Notes under the pieces: model-generated | What the model was told of the DNA's origin: nothing | Database searches by the model: none | Seen by the model: only the letters and a program-made list of their open reading frames with translations | Position numbers and translations under genes: made by a program | Assembly: GCA_030278955.1 (NCBI GenBank) | Contig: JAOANR010000001.1 | Span: forward strand, 24,179,573 to 24,243,572 | Direction: 5' to 3' | DNA: 64,000 nt | Origin: Hygrophila difformis | Taxonomy: Eukaryota; Streptophyta; Magnoliopsida; Lamiales; Acanthaceae | Part shown: positions 1-11,337 of the stretch, piece after piece | Position numbering within the stretch: the first letter of the stretch is position 1 | How the letters are laid out: each line of letters opens with the position of its first letter

Positions 1-1284
1 TCATATACTGAAAATTTGAGTGTCCTAGTCTAGCATGCCATAAAGTAGAGGAACATTCAACAATGTAAGCAAAAGAAATTATTTCATTAATGCTTAGTTT
101 GAACATGCCATTGCTGGCATATCCCTTGCCAACAAAGACTCCACCCTTAGTAATTATAATTTTGTCAGACTCAAGGACTATCCTAAAGCCCTTTTTACAC
201 ATCAGACTTGCAGACATGAGATTCTTCCTAATTTCTAGAACATGGAATACATTTAATAGAGTTAATTTAGTTCCTGATGTAAACTTTAGTTCAATGGATC
301 CCTTGCCTGCGATCTTTGCAACACCTTGGTTTCCCATCAACAGGTTTTCTGAATCCTTGCATTCTTGATATGTCTTGAACATTCGTCTTTCATTGCAAAC
401 ATGAACCGTGGCTCCAGAATCCAGCCACCAATCTGGAGTTTTAGCAGCATCAGTCATGTGTACTTCAGTAATCATACCGATGTGCATTTCTTCCACCATT
501 GCAACTAGTTCTTTCATCTCATTTTCGATAAGGTTAGCCCTATTTCCTGTTTTGATACCAGTTTTCCTGCCTTTTTCAGTCGACACTCTTTGATAAGGTG
601 TCCCTTTTTCCCGCAATGGTAGCATTCTTTGTCTTTCTTGAATGACTTGCCTTTTGCCTTCAATTTCTGGTTTTGAGCTCTTTTTTGATCATTCATGTTT
701 GCAGGCTGTTCAGCGGACACATAGTTCACGCCTGCATTCGTGCCAAGGTACAAGACATCCCTGGCACGATTCTCAGACTCAATTTGAAGGTGAGTTCGGA
801 AATCTCCAATAGTAAGAATGTCTGTAGAATGCAAAACCTTTTTCCTGTAATCATTCCAGGAAGGTGGCAATTTTGAAAGTATTGCCCCACTCTGTAATGC
901 ATGAGGAACATTTATTTCCAGTTCCTTTAATTTTGTGACCATAACTTGCAACTCATAAAGTTGGTCGATGATTGGTTTGGAGTCAGTCATTTTGAACTCA
1001 AAGTATTTTAAAGCCAAAAACTTATCTGTACCTTTCTTCTCGTTTTGGTAAGTGTTCTCTAACGCCGACCAGATTTCTTTTGGTGAGGACATGTTCCGGT
1101 GCAAGTCATAGAGACGATCGGACAGCGAATTTAGGATGTATCCACGGCAGACCAATGTGTCTTCTTCTCGTTTTGCTTTGGCATGTTTCACAGCATCAGA
1201 ATCATCTGCCCTTGGTTCTGGAATTGTCACAAGATTCGGGTCCAACAGGTACGAAAATTTAAGTGTAGTCAGCAAAAAGATCAT
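1..1284 (-). pseudogene. Ty1/Copia gag-pol fragment, frameshifted, cut by the window edge
   Basis: Read on the minus strand, 1284-514 is an open Copia gag (256 residues from the first Met; homology continues upstream as KLERFNGSNYTRWKDQ without an obvious Met). It has a UBN2-type gag region (SSPKEIWSALENTYQ) and a zinc knuckle CYHCGKKGHLIKEC of the form CX2CX4HX4C. Just after the knuckle the reading frame changes by one base near 560-550. The continuing frame (about 540 to 1) gives the retroviral-type protease motif WWLDSGATVHVC (active site at 410-421) and then the GAG-pre-integrase motif LWHARLGH (about 7-45). Copia elements normally carry gag and pol in one frame, so the shift is read as an inactivating indel. 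Integrase and reverse transcriptase would lie left of the window. No LTR or primer-binding site could be delimited upstream. Confidence 0.88.
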
Positions 1285-2270
1285 TTGATCCTTCCATCGG
1301 GTGTAATTTGAACCATTGAACCTTTCCAGCTTTCCAACAGATTGGGCTTGGAGGTGGACATTGAGTGGCGAATCAACACAGGACCCCTTGCCGCAGCAGT
1401 AGCAGGAGTTGGAGTGGACGATTATTCAGCCATAATTAAATCCTTTAAATTGTTAGTTCAAGTAAGTATGAATTAAGGCTTTGAGGCGTGAAGTATCACT
1501 TTCTTAAAGGATTTAATCCTCTAGGATACAACAAAGCCACAAGCCTGCTGAAATCAGAATCGAATGACAATTACCAAATTCAGTATACATAGAGTAGGAA
1601 TAGACATGACGAAAAGGCAATAATTTGAATTTGAATTCAAAGGCTGATATTCTTTGAAGTGATGCAACCTTACAAGAGTCTGTTCAATCAACAGATGCAT
1701 CCCAATTGATTGAATTAATTAATTAATTGCCTACTCAAATATTACTCAATGACACAGCTAAAGTTGTGTCCACAGAATTGAGTTATTCCCTACTCTTTCG
1801 ACACTGAGCTGTAGAAAGATAGCTAAAACTTCCAACAACCTGTGCCCTAGGAAAAATGGTGGCAGAAGAGAGTGATGCCTGCGTGCTTCTTGAAGATTAT
1901 TGTGTGTAGTTTTTGTGAAATTTAGTACTCTAATGTCAAGTATTTGTTAGAGACGATATGTAGTCAGAAACCGTGCTACTGAACTCCGAATTCTGTCTTG
2001 TGGATGTTGAATTGTTCTTGCGTATGTTACTCGATTGGCAAGTTTTGCCAAACGTTGGATGTTCAAAGTGTGCTGCTAGTGATACACTTGTATTTTGGTT
2101 ATGTTTAAGCATATGCACTTGTTCAAAAGCCATTGCCATTATTATTGTTCAATGGCTCATCCCAAAAAACCCTAACTATACCTAACAATATATATAAATT
2201 AGTGTAATAATGCACTAGGTGTGAAATACTAATTATACCCATAAGTGTAATAAAAGAAAAAAAATATATA
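1285..2270. other. Unassigned stretch, possibly Copia leader
   Basis: No credible coding region or RNA gene. It lies 5' of the minus-strand Copia gag and could be its leader or LTR, but no TG...CA ends, no tRNA-Met primer-binding complement and no direct repeat were found. The short ORFs on both strands near 1936-2185 overlap each other and look random. Confidence 0.4.
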
Positions 2271-3338
2271 TATTTTACCACATATGTAAAAGAAAACTTT
2301 ACCATATTTTTCACTCGTCATGTTACCATGTTTTTTTCCCCAAAAAATTCTCAAAATTCAATGTTCTCATTTTAAAAAAATTTGGGTTACCACACTTCAT
2401 AACCTACTTACCACACTTTCAAAATATTTTACACTTGTAAAAGGAAACTTTACCATATTCTTCACTCTTCATGTTACCAAGTCCCCCCCCCCCCCCAAAA
2501 AAAAAAAAAAAAAATCCCACACAATTTAATGTTCTCATTTTTAAAAAATTTGGGTTACCACACTTCATAACCTACTTACCACACTTTCAAAATATTTTAC
2601 TACACTTGTAAAAGGAAACTTTACCATATTCTTCATGTTACCAAGTCCCCCCCCCCCCTCCAAAAAAAAAAAAAAATCCCCAACAATTTAATGTTCTCAT
2701 TTTTAAAAAATTTGGGTTACCACACTTCATAACCTAATTACCACACGTTTAAAATATTTTACCATAAATGTAAAAGAAAACTTACCATATTCCTCACTCG
2801 TCATGTTACCACATTTTTTTCCCACCAAAATCCCCAAAATTCAATGTTCTCATTTTAAAAAAAATTGGGTTACCACACTTCATAACCTACTTACCACGCT
2901 TTCAAACTATTTTACCGCACTTGTAAAAGAAAACTTTACCATATTCCTCGCTCTTCATGTTACCAAGTTTTTTCCCCCCAAAAATCCCCAACAATTTAAT
3001 GTTCTCATTTAGAAAAAATTTGGGTTACCACACTTCATAACCTAATTACCACACTTTTAAAATATTTTACCACACATGTAAATGAACTTTACCATATTCC
3101 TCACTCGTCATGTTACCAAGTTTTTTCCCCCCCAAATCCCCAAAATTCAATGTTTTCACTTTAAAAAAAAAAAAATTGAGTTACCACACTTCATAACCTA
3201 GCTACTTACCATACTTTCAAACTATTTTAACACACTTGTAAAAGGAAACTTTACCATATTCCCCACTCTTCATGTTACCAAGTTTTTTCCCCCCAAAATC
3301 CCCAACAATTTAATGTTCTCATTTTAAAAAAAAAAAAA
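2271..3338. repeat. Tandem array of about seven 150-170 bp AT-rich units (TTACCACAC type)
   Basis: The phrase gttctcat(t) recurs near 2363, 2531, 2692, 2846, 3001, 3152 (variant) and 3314, so the unit is about 150-170 bp. Each unit holds ttaccacacttcataacct, a second ttaccacac, a ttgtaaaagg segment, a tcatgttaccaag segment, and then a C-run/A-run junction (very long at 2484-2514 and 2647-2675). The last unit is interrupted by the Helitron and resumes at 30668. Inverted, diverged copies lie at 31217-32040. Read as the left arm of an AT-rich outer repeat; no protein is visible. Confidence 0.8.
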
Positions 3339-3368
3339 CTAGAATTACCCGCCCGCGCAATGCGCGGG
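3339..3368 (-). other. Helitron 3' terminus: CTAG end plus 17-nt hairpin
   Basis: The plus strand reads ctagaattacccg followed by the palindrome cccgcgcaatgcgcggg (3352-3368). On the minus strand this is a 7-8 bp stem, a 9-nt spacer and terminal CTAG followed by T, the normal Helitron termination structure. Confidence 0.85.
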
Positions 3369-3369
3369 A

Positions 3370-6300
3370 AGAAATGTTTCTAAAATATTAAGGAATTTTA
3401 ATTATTTAAAGATTCAACAAAAGAATAAAACGTCTCAGATATAGAAATAAAAATCTTTTGATAAAAATATTATAGGAAGATCTTTATATAATTGTAATAG
3501 ATATGAATAGGAAGATACTTAATGTTAATCAATCATTGATGGGGTTACTTTATATTATAATTTTTTATATCTTTTTGGAATTATTGATTAAAATTATAGG
3601 AAGATCCTTATATAATGGTAGGAATATCCTTATATAATTCTATTAGATATGTATAAATTAATTAATAAATCATACTAATATAGAATTGTTTATTTTTAAA
3701 AAATACATATTCTAAAATTTAGTTTTCATTTTATAATTTAATTAATATTGTGTTTCCAAAATTTTCGCCATTGATCAATTCAAAATTTCATTGATTTTTC
3801 TTCCCGGTTTTAATAATTTAACACAATAATTCAGTATTGTGTTTCCATTTTCTTCCAAAATTTTCTTCATTGATATTTAGTTTCCATAAGTTGGGAAACT
3901 AAATATTCAATGAACTATATATAAAGTAATCTTATCCGATAATAATTCCTCCACATTAATTAAAGTAATCACTTGTTAACATTAATGTTAATGCGAATAT
4001 AATATAATTAATATTAATATCCATTGATCATTACATTTAGTTGTGAATATAATATAATTAATGTTAATGCGAATAATTATTGAAGGAATTATTGGATAAT
4101 TTTATTTAATTTTAATCAATCATTGATGTGATTACTTTATATTATAGTTTTATACCTTTTTTGGCTTATTGACTAAAAATTAGGGATTCATTGAGATAAT
4201 AATCGAGAATAGAAATAATCTACCTATTTGGAATTATTTACTAAAAATTATGTATTTAAACAAAATACATATTCTAAAATTTAGTTTCCATTTTCTAGTT
4301 TAATATTGTGTTTCCAAAACTTTCTTCATTGATCAATTCAAAAATCCATTGATTTTTCTTCTCGATTTTAATAATTTAACACAATAATTAATATTGTGTT
4401 TCCATTTTCTTCCAAAATTTTCTTCATTAATATTTAGTTTCCATACGTTGGGAAACTAAATATTCAATGAACTAAATATAAAGTAATCTTATCCGATAAT
4501 AATTCCTCCACATTAATTAAAGTAATCACTTGTTAACATTAATTATATTTCTTCATTGAATAATTCATGTAATCCCTAATTTTCTTCCCGATTTTATTCA
4601 ATAAAAATTATTTAATATCCATTGATCATTAAACTAACTGTGAATATATTATAATTAATATCAATACGTATAATTATTGAAGGAATTATTCATAATTTTA
4701 TTTAATCTTAATCAATCATTGATGTGATTACTTTATATTATATTTTTATACCTTTTTTGGATTATTGACTAAAAATTAGGGATTCATTGAGATAATAATC
4801 GAGAATAGAAATTTTTTTTTTGAGGAAAAGGAATTTCTCATTCATCAACCAAATATGAGTTCACAACAGCAAATTACACTCACAGCACCTTCTACCTAAG
4901 ATAAAAAACATCAAATCAGAATAAAATTTGAGCCAAAGACCCGCAGAAAGCGATCCGTAAATTATGTATTTAAACAAAATATTGTCCAAAGTGTAATAGA
5001 AATAATCTACCTATTTGGAATTATTTACTAAAAATTATGTATTTAAACAAAATACATGTTCTAAAATTTAGTTTCCATTTTATAATTTAATATTGTATTT
5101 CCAAAAAATTTTCCATTGATCAATTCAAAAATCCATTGATTTTTCTTCCCAATTTTTTTTCCTATTTCAAAAGTAATTTTATCCGATAATTCCTCCACAT
5201 TAATTAAAGTAATAACTTGAATGAATAAAAATATAGGAAGAACCTTATATTATTGTAGGAATATCCTTATATAAGTGTAATAGATATGTATAAATTAATT
5301 AATAATAAATCATACTAATATAGAATGGTATATTTTATAAAAGAAATACATATTCTAAAATTTAGTTTCCATTTCATAATTTATTATTGTGTTTCCAAAT
5401 TTTTCTGCATTGATCAATTCGAAAATTCATTGATTTTTTTTTTCCCGATTTTCTTCCCATTTCAAAAGTAATCTTATCTAATAATTCCTCCACATTAATT
5501 AAAGGAATCACTTGAATAAATAAAAATATAGGAAGAACCTTATATAATTGTAGGAAGATCCTTATATAATTGTAATAGATATGTATAAATTAATTAATAA
5601 ATCTCTAATGTAGAATAGTTTATTTAAAAAAATGCATATTCTAATATTTAGGTTCTATTTTATAATTAATATTGTGTTTCCAAAATACGGATAAATTTAT
5701 ATAGAAAGATTTAGTTGCCAATACAAATAAAATTATTTGACAAATAAATTATAATAAGATCGTTATCAAATTTTATTAAATATGTATAAATTAATAAGTG
5801 ATACTAATGATATTAAAATATTATATATAGAAGGGATTTTTGGGAGGAAAATTATACATAATAGATTTTCATTTAATGACAATTAATCATTGTAGGGATT
5901 AATTGAGAATATAATTAATTTACCATTTTGGGATTAGTGACTAAAGAGAATAGCTAAATTACATTAATTATCAATTATTTATGGGATAATTTATTTATAT
6001 ATCCATTGATTAATCGAGAATAGAAATAATTTACCTTTTCGGAATTATTGTTTAAAAATTAGGGATTAATTGCATTAATCATTCAGATTAGAATTATATT
6101 ACCTTTTTCGGATTATATTCATCTCATTTAATGTTAATCAATTATGGAATATAATCAATTATAGGATAAGATTATTGGTGTGAAGGATATTTGACAGATG
6201 GTAAAGAAATACATATTCTAAAATTTAATCCATTGATTTTTCTTCCCGATTTTAATAATTTAACACAATATTAATTCTATTTTCTTCCAAAATTTTCTTC

Positions 6301-7086
6301 ATTGATATTTAGTTTCCATAAGTTGGGAAACTAAATATAAAGTAATCTTATCCGATAATAATTCTTCCACATTAATTACAGTAATCACTTGTTAACATTA
6401 ATTATATTTCTTCACTGAATAATTCCTGTAATCCCTAATTTTCTTCCCGATTTTTTCCAACAATAATTATTTAATATCCACTGATCATTATATTAATTGT
6501 CAATATAATATAATTAATGTTAATGCGAATAATTATTGAAGGAATTATTCATAATTTTATTTAATATTAATCAATCATTGATGTGATTACTTTTTATTAT
6601 ATTATATACCTTTTTCGGAATATTGACTAAAAATTAGGGATTCATTCAGATAATAATCGAGAATAGAAATAATTTACCTTTTTGGAAATTTAGTTTCTAT
6701 TTTATAATTCAATATTGTGTTTCCAAAATTTTCTTCATTTATCAATTCAAAAATCCATTTTATAATTTAATATTGTGTTTCCAAAATTTTCTTCATTGAT
6801 CAATTCAAAAATCCATTGATTTTTCTTCCCGATTTTAATAATTTAACATAATAATTTAATATTGTGTTTCCAAAATTTTCTTCATTGATCAATTCAAAAG
6901 TACATTGATTTTTATTCCTGATTTTCTTCCCAATTCGAAAGTAATCTTATCCGATGATTCATCCACATTAATTAAAGTAAAGTAATCTTATCAATTGATC
7001 ATTACATTAATTGTGAATATAATATAATTAATATTTATGCGGATAATTATTGAACGAATTATTCATAATTTCATTTAATGTTAATT
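3370..7086. repeat. Helitron interior: AT-rich, internally repeated modules
   Basis: No ORF. Several modules recur in diverged copies: taatcttatccgataat(aat)tcctccacattaattaaag (for example near 3930, 4488, 5177, 5473, 6340 and 6945), gattcattgagataataatc (near 4185, 4783 and 6645) and the gaagatccttatataat family. The same modules continue right of the inserted elements at 12772-13051 and 29262-29690, which confirms that all three are one interrupted element. Confidence 0.75.
4813..4994 (-). mobile_element. 5'-truncated LINE 3' end with poly(A)
   Basis: On the minus strand this 182-bp insert ends ...gaaattccttttcctc followed by an A run, typical of plant LINE tails. It is flanked by 9-bp copies of aatagaaat (4804-4812 and 4995-5003). 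Related Helitron modules elsewhere read gaatagaaataatctacc without the insert, giving an empty-site comparison. Confidence 0.7.
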
Positions 7087-7285
7087 TTTTTTTTTGGGAA
7101 GAGCCGAATCCAGGAAAAAACATACAACGGAAAAAGAAAAAAAAAAATAAAAAATAAATAAAAAATAAATAAAAAATAAAAACCAAACGAGCAGGAATGA
7201 AAATAAAACTAGATCAAAGCCTGGGGAACCATGCGCCGGAAGAATCCGCCGCCAAATCCCCACTCACGAAATCCGGAGGGAACGC

Positions 7286-10200
7286 TCAAGTGGTGAAAAA
7301 TTCCTCACTCGAAGCACCATGTTTCGCCATCCCATCCGCCACTTTGTTACCTTCCCGGAGGACATGAAAAATAGAGCAAACATCAAAGGAGGCCCGAGTC
7401 TCCCGAATCCTGTTCAGCAGCGAAGCATGAGGATGAAAAGGGTTGGTCTCGTCCAATAGTGCAATGGTCATCCGCGAGTCTGTGTAGCAATGCACCTGAC
7501 GAACTCCAGAATTTGCCACAAATTGGAGCCCTTCTGCTAAGGCGAAAAGTTCAGCATAGGAATTGGTATGGTGTCCAAGAAAACCACTCCCTCCACCTCT
7601 CCAAAGGCCCGACTCATCTCTAACAACAAAACCAAAACCCGAGCGCCCCGGGTTTCCGAATGAGCTGCCGTCAACATGCAAAATAGTCCCAGTGGCGCCT
7701 CTCATATTCCAATTCACAAGCCGCATCTCCCTATGCGTCTCTCCCCGAGTAGTCCTGCTCCTATCCATATCTTCTACCAACCGGCGGATGTCACGGAGGA
7801 GAAGCCATCGGGAGCGTTGCATGCCCTTGAATACACGAGCATTTCTTTCAAGCCAAAGAATCCACATTGTAGCCACAAAAAGAGGACCATAATGACAAAC
7901 CATCCCATGGAGAAAACCCCGTATATCATCCTTAGGGATCTCCCCACAGTCTTCTGGAATAGCAATCCGAATACTCCTCCAAACCTGGCGAACCCAGTCA
8001 CAATAGAACAGGCAATGGCACCAAGTTTCTTCAGCCGTCCCACACAAAATACACAGCGGAGAGGCTGCTAGGGACCGATTATGACGAAGAGCATTCACTG
8101 GAAGCGAATTGTGAGAAAGAAGCCACATCAAGAAACAGATTTTTTCCGGAGTGGCAGCTCCCCAAATCCAGCTCCAATCGGTCTCATCAGGACCATCATT
8201 CGCAAGGAAGTGGTATGCGGATTTAACCGAATAGATTCCAGTCGAAGTGCCTCTCCATATCCACATATCAGGTGTGGCGTGATGCAAAGGTGGAGGGGGA
8301 GCTTCACTAAACTCTTGGAGGATGTCCAGCGGCATTGATGTGTAAATATGATCCCATTTCCACTGCCCATCAACAATGACGTCTTTAACTTTAAGTTCCA
8401 GGTCCTGCACCGCAACATAGGGAACCCGAGGGCCAAGCTGAGTCCCCTTCCACCACGAAGAGAACCATAAGGAAACTGAACCACTGCCAATGCGGAGGGA
8501 GAAGTTACTACGAAGCAAAGGAGCAATTTTGTGGATAATGTCCAGGACATTCGATCGGCCAGGGGGAGGAGGATTGAGGAGCAGACTCGTGGTCGACAAC
8601 TCCCCTCTAACAAGCTGCACCCAAGTCTTGCCATGATCATGAATAATCCCCCAAAGAAGTTTCCCCAACATTGCTATGTTCATAAGGCGGGAGCGGCGGA
8701 TCCCAAGCCCACCAGATCGCTTAGGCGAAGCAACCTTCTCCCAACGAACCAAGTGTAACCCCTTCCCATCCTTATCCTTCCATAGGAACCGATTGATCCT
8801 ACGATCAATGGCCGAGCACACAGCCTCTGGAAACCAATGAAGCTGCATGAAATAAGTCGGGATTGCTGCCATAACTGAGCGACAAAGAGTGAGTCTCCCA
8901 GCCTTGTTAAGCAACTTCGGAGCCCACCCCTCCAAACGCGAGTCCAGCTTATCAAGAAGAAATGTGAAGTCATTAATTTTCCGTCTCCCCATGAGCATAC
9001 GAAACCCGAGGTATTTATCAAATTGTTCGACCACAGGCATAGACAAGGTGGAAGAAATCCAAACCCTATCCGGAGCTGGTACCGCCTGAGGGATGAAAAT
9101 TGATGACTTAGCAGGATTAAGAACCATACCAGAAGCCCTCCCAAAAGTCTTAAGGGTTTGTGAGATGATCTGCACACTATCCCTATTATTCATCGAACAC
9201 AAAATCAAATCATCCGCAAACAATAAGTGAGATATCCCGATACCGGATGGATTAAGCTTAATAGGCAGCCATCTCCCCTTATTGACAAGATCAGTAATCA
9301 TCACCGAAAGTTTATCCATAATAATTAGAAACAGATAGGGCGAGATCGGATCCCCTTGGCGCAATCCCTTGCCAGGAGTGAATTCATCAAGAGCCTCTCC
9401 ATTCCAAAGGAATGAGTACGTCGGGGACGAGACACAATACATCAAAAGCTTTATAAAAGCCTCCGGCAGATTTAATTCATGTAAGCACTTCTCTAGGAAA
9501 TCCCAATGAACATTGTCATAAGCCTTCGCAATATCTATCTTCAAAATAATCCCTTGGATCCGACCCCGGGAGCCTCCCAGATGACAGATCATTTCTTGCA
9601 GAGTAACTGCATTATCCACTGAACCACGCCCTGGTAGGAATGCATTTTGGTGAAAAGAAATGCAGCTTTGAAGGAGAGGGCGTATCCGCTGGACTAAGAT
9701 CTTAGTGAGGACTTTATAAAGAACGTTACAGAGAGTGATAGGGCGAAATTCCTTCAAAGAAGTCGGCTGCGGCACCTTCGGTATAAGGCGAATAAATGCT
9801 TTGGCAAGATCAGTCGGGAATGTACCCGTCTGGAAAGTGGTCTTCATAAAGTGGGAGATGTCCGTTCCCACCACACTCCAAAACTTTTGAAAGAAAAGTG
9901 CTGGAAACCCGTCAGGCCCCGGCGCCGAGTAACTTTTCATGTGCAAAACCACATCGGTCACTTCCTCCTGTGAAATGTCCTTCATGAGATCCTCCGTATT
10001 CAAAATCGCGATGGGGTTGAGAGGTGGGCATGACAGACCACCACCATCAGGAAGCGGATCCGTCCCATGATCATAGACTGGGCTTGCGTAGAGGGATTTG
10101 AAGAAATCTTTAGCATGGTCCCGTAGCGTGGCGCTACACTCGCACCAGTCGCCATTCGGAAGCTTGAGGCCATGTATTCGGTCCCTATGCCGCTTACTCT

Positions 10201-11305
10201 TCACCTTAGCATGAAAATAGGACGAGTTACGGTCCCCATAACGAACCCATTTTTCTCTCGCTCGTTGGAACCAATAAATTTCCTCTTGCTCTAGAATAGA
10301 ATCATATTCCCTTCTAAGCTCCGACTCCAATAGGTTAAGGCGAATTGAATCCACACGCTCAAGAGCACGAGCGATCCCATCCAACCTTTTCCGAAGTTTG
10401 AATTTTCGCCACTTAAAATTCCCTCCGGCAGCACGTTGAAAATTCACAGACTCCACCTGAACATGCTTCAGCCTCTCCCCAATCGTGTCCGCAGCCGCTC
10501 TCCACGACGAGTCCACCACCTGTTGGTAGCTATGTTGAAGGGACAAACACGCTTCCCAACGGAAGGGAGAGGAGATCACCGGGGCCGTCCCACAATTCAA
10601 GAGTAAGGGGCAGTGGTCCGACCCCATTCGAGAGAGGACCTGTACGTACCCATGCGGGAACATGTCAATCCACTGAAGGTTACTCACCGCCCTATCCAAC
10701 CTCTTCAGGATGCGTTGGTAATTCCCAATCGGTCTAGACCAGGTGAAGAGTCCTCCGACCGTGTTTATGGTAGAGAGGCTACAATCATGCAGAAGGTTAT
10801 GAAGCTCTTCTGCCCTCGAAAGATTATAAAGACCTCCCCTCACTTCGTCCGAGCTTAATATTTGGTTCCAATCGCCCATAATAATCCACGAGTCAGTGAT
10901 CGAAGAAGCAAGTTCCCGAATATTATCCCAGTCATTGCAACGCAAAGAATACGACGGAGCTGCATAAAAGGCTGTGATCAACCATGAGCAAACACCATTG
11001 GACAACCGAATAGTTAACAAACGATCTCTCTCGTCATAAACATCGGCCTGGAATGAAGCCCCAGTCCGGAGTAAGATCCAGATTCCTCCAGAACGTCCCC
11101 TAGTCTCCTGGATACAAAGCGGGGTGAATCCCGCTCGAAGAAGAAGGACATGAGACCGAACAAATAATGATTGAGGTTCAAGGAGAAAAACAATATCCGG
11201 ACGATGAGTACGCAAAAAATCCAACAAAACTCGCCTAGTTGGGATACCAACCAGACCGCCGACGTTCCATGAAAATACCTTAAGATTTCTAAAATCCATA
11301 GACAT
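7286..11305 (-). CDS. LINE ORF2: endonuclease / reverse transcriptase / RNase H polyprotein
   Basis: 1339 residues, intact. The N-terminal exonuclease-endonuclease-phosphatase domain starts FSWNVGGL, with GDWNQIL near residue 144 and SDHCPLLL near 231 (catalytic His). The reverse transcriptase follows: SAPGPDGFPALFFQKFW, RPITLCNVLYK, DIAKAYDNVHW near 593 (catalytic Asp), GLRQGDPISPYLF, and FADDLILC near 697 (catalytic Asp pair). Then come a zf-RVT-like region (WIWGAATPEKICFLMW) and a C-terminal RNase H (LHVDGSSFGNPG near 1213, SYAELFALAEGL, CYTDSRM near 1278, GNKVADGMAKHG) that keeps the D-E-D-D residues. It would nick target DNA and copy the LINE RNA by target-primed reverse transcription. 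The Met chosen is the first in frame, 32 nt after the ORF1 stop, with no frame overlap. All catalytic motifs I could inspect are present. Confidence 0.95.
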   Translation of the reverse strand: MSMDFRNLKVFSWNVGGLVGIPTRRVLLDFLRTHRPDIVFLLEPQSLFVRSHVLLLRAGFTPLCIQETRGRSGGIWILLRTGASFQADVYDERDRLLTIRLSNGVCSWLITAFYAAPSYSLRCNDWDNIRELASSITDSWIIMGDWNQILSSDEVRGGLYNLSRAEELHNLLHDCSLSTINTVGGLFTWSRPIGNYQRILKRLDRAVSNLQWIDMFPHGYVQVLSRMGSDHCPLLLNCGTAPVISSPFRWEACLSLQHSYQQVVDSSWRAAADTIGERLKHVQVESVNFQRAAGGNFKWRKFKLRKRLDGIARALERVDSIRLNLLESELRREYDSILEQEEIYWFQRAREKWVRYGDRNSSYFHAKVKSKRHRDRIHGLKLPNGDWCECSATLRDHAKDFFKSLYASPVYDHGTDPLPDGGGLSCPPLNPIAILNTEDLMKDISQEEVTDVVLHMKSYSAPGPDGFPALFFQKFWSVVGTDISHFMKTTFQTGTFPTDLAKAFIRLIPKVPQPTSLKEFRPITLCNVLYKVLTKILVQRIRPLLQSCISFHQNAFLPGRGSVDNAVTLQEMICHLGGSRGRIQGIILKIDIAKAYDNVHWDFLEKCLHELNLPEAFIKLLMYCVSSPTYSFLWNGEALDEFTPGKGLRQGDPISPYLFLIIMDKLSVMITDLVNKGRWLPIKLNPSGIGISHLLFADDLILCSMNNRDSVQIISQTLKTFGRASGMVLNPAKSSIFIPQAVPAPDRVWISSTLSMPVVEQFDKYLGFRMLMGRRKINDFTFLLDKLDSRLEGWAPKLLNKAGRLTLCRSVMAAIPTYFMQLHWFPEAVCSAIDRRINRFLWKDKDGKGLHLVRWEKVASPKRSGGLGIRRSRLMNIAMLGKLLWGIIHDHGKTWVQLVRGELSTTSLLLNPPPPGRSNVLDIIHKIAPLLRSNFSLRIGSGSVSLWFSSWWKGTQLGPRVPYVAVQDLELKVKDVIVDGQWKWDHIYTSMPLDILQEFSEAPPPPLHHATPDMWIWRGTSTGIYSVKSAYHFLANDGPDETDWSWIWGAATPEKICFLMWLLSHNSLPVNALRHNRSLAASPLCILCGTAEETWCHCLFYCDWVRQVWRSIRIAIPEDCGEIPKDDIRGFLHGMVCHYGPLFVATMWILWLERNARVFKGMQRSRWLLLRDIRRLVEDMDRSRTTRGETHREMRLVNWNMRGATGTILHVDGSSFGNPGRSGFGFVVRDESGLWRGGGSGFLGHHTNSYAELFALAEGLQFVANSGVRQVHCYTDSRMTIALLDETNPFHPHASLLNRIRETRASFDVCSIFHVLREGNKVADGMAKHGASSEEFFTT

Positions 11306-11337
11306 AGGAATTAATGGAGTTTGGATGCGAGAAAACC

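Noticed and set aside
1936..2185. Overlapping sense and antisense ORFs near the left edge
   Set aside because: Short, mutually overlapping, no domain.
7563..11250. Plus- and minus-strand ORFs overlapping LINE ORF2
   Set aside because: Shadows of the intact 1339-codon frame, which carries all catalytic motifs.
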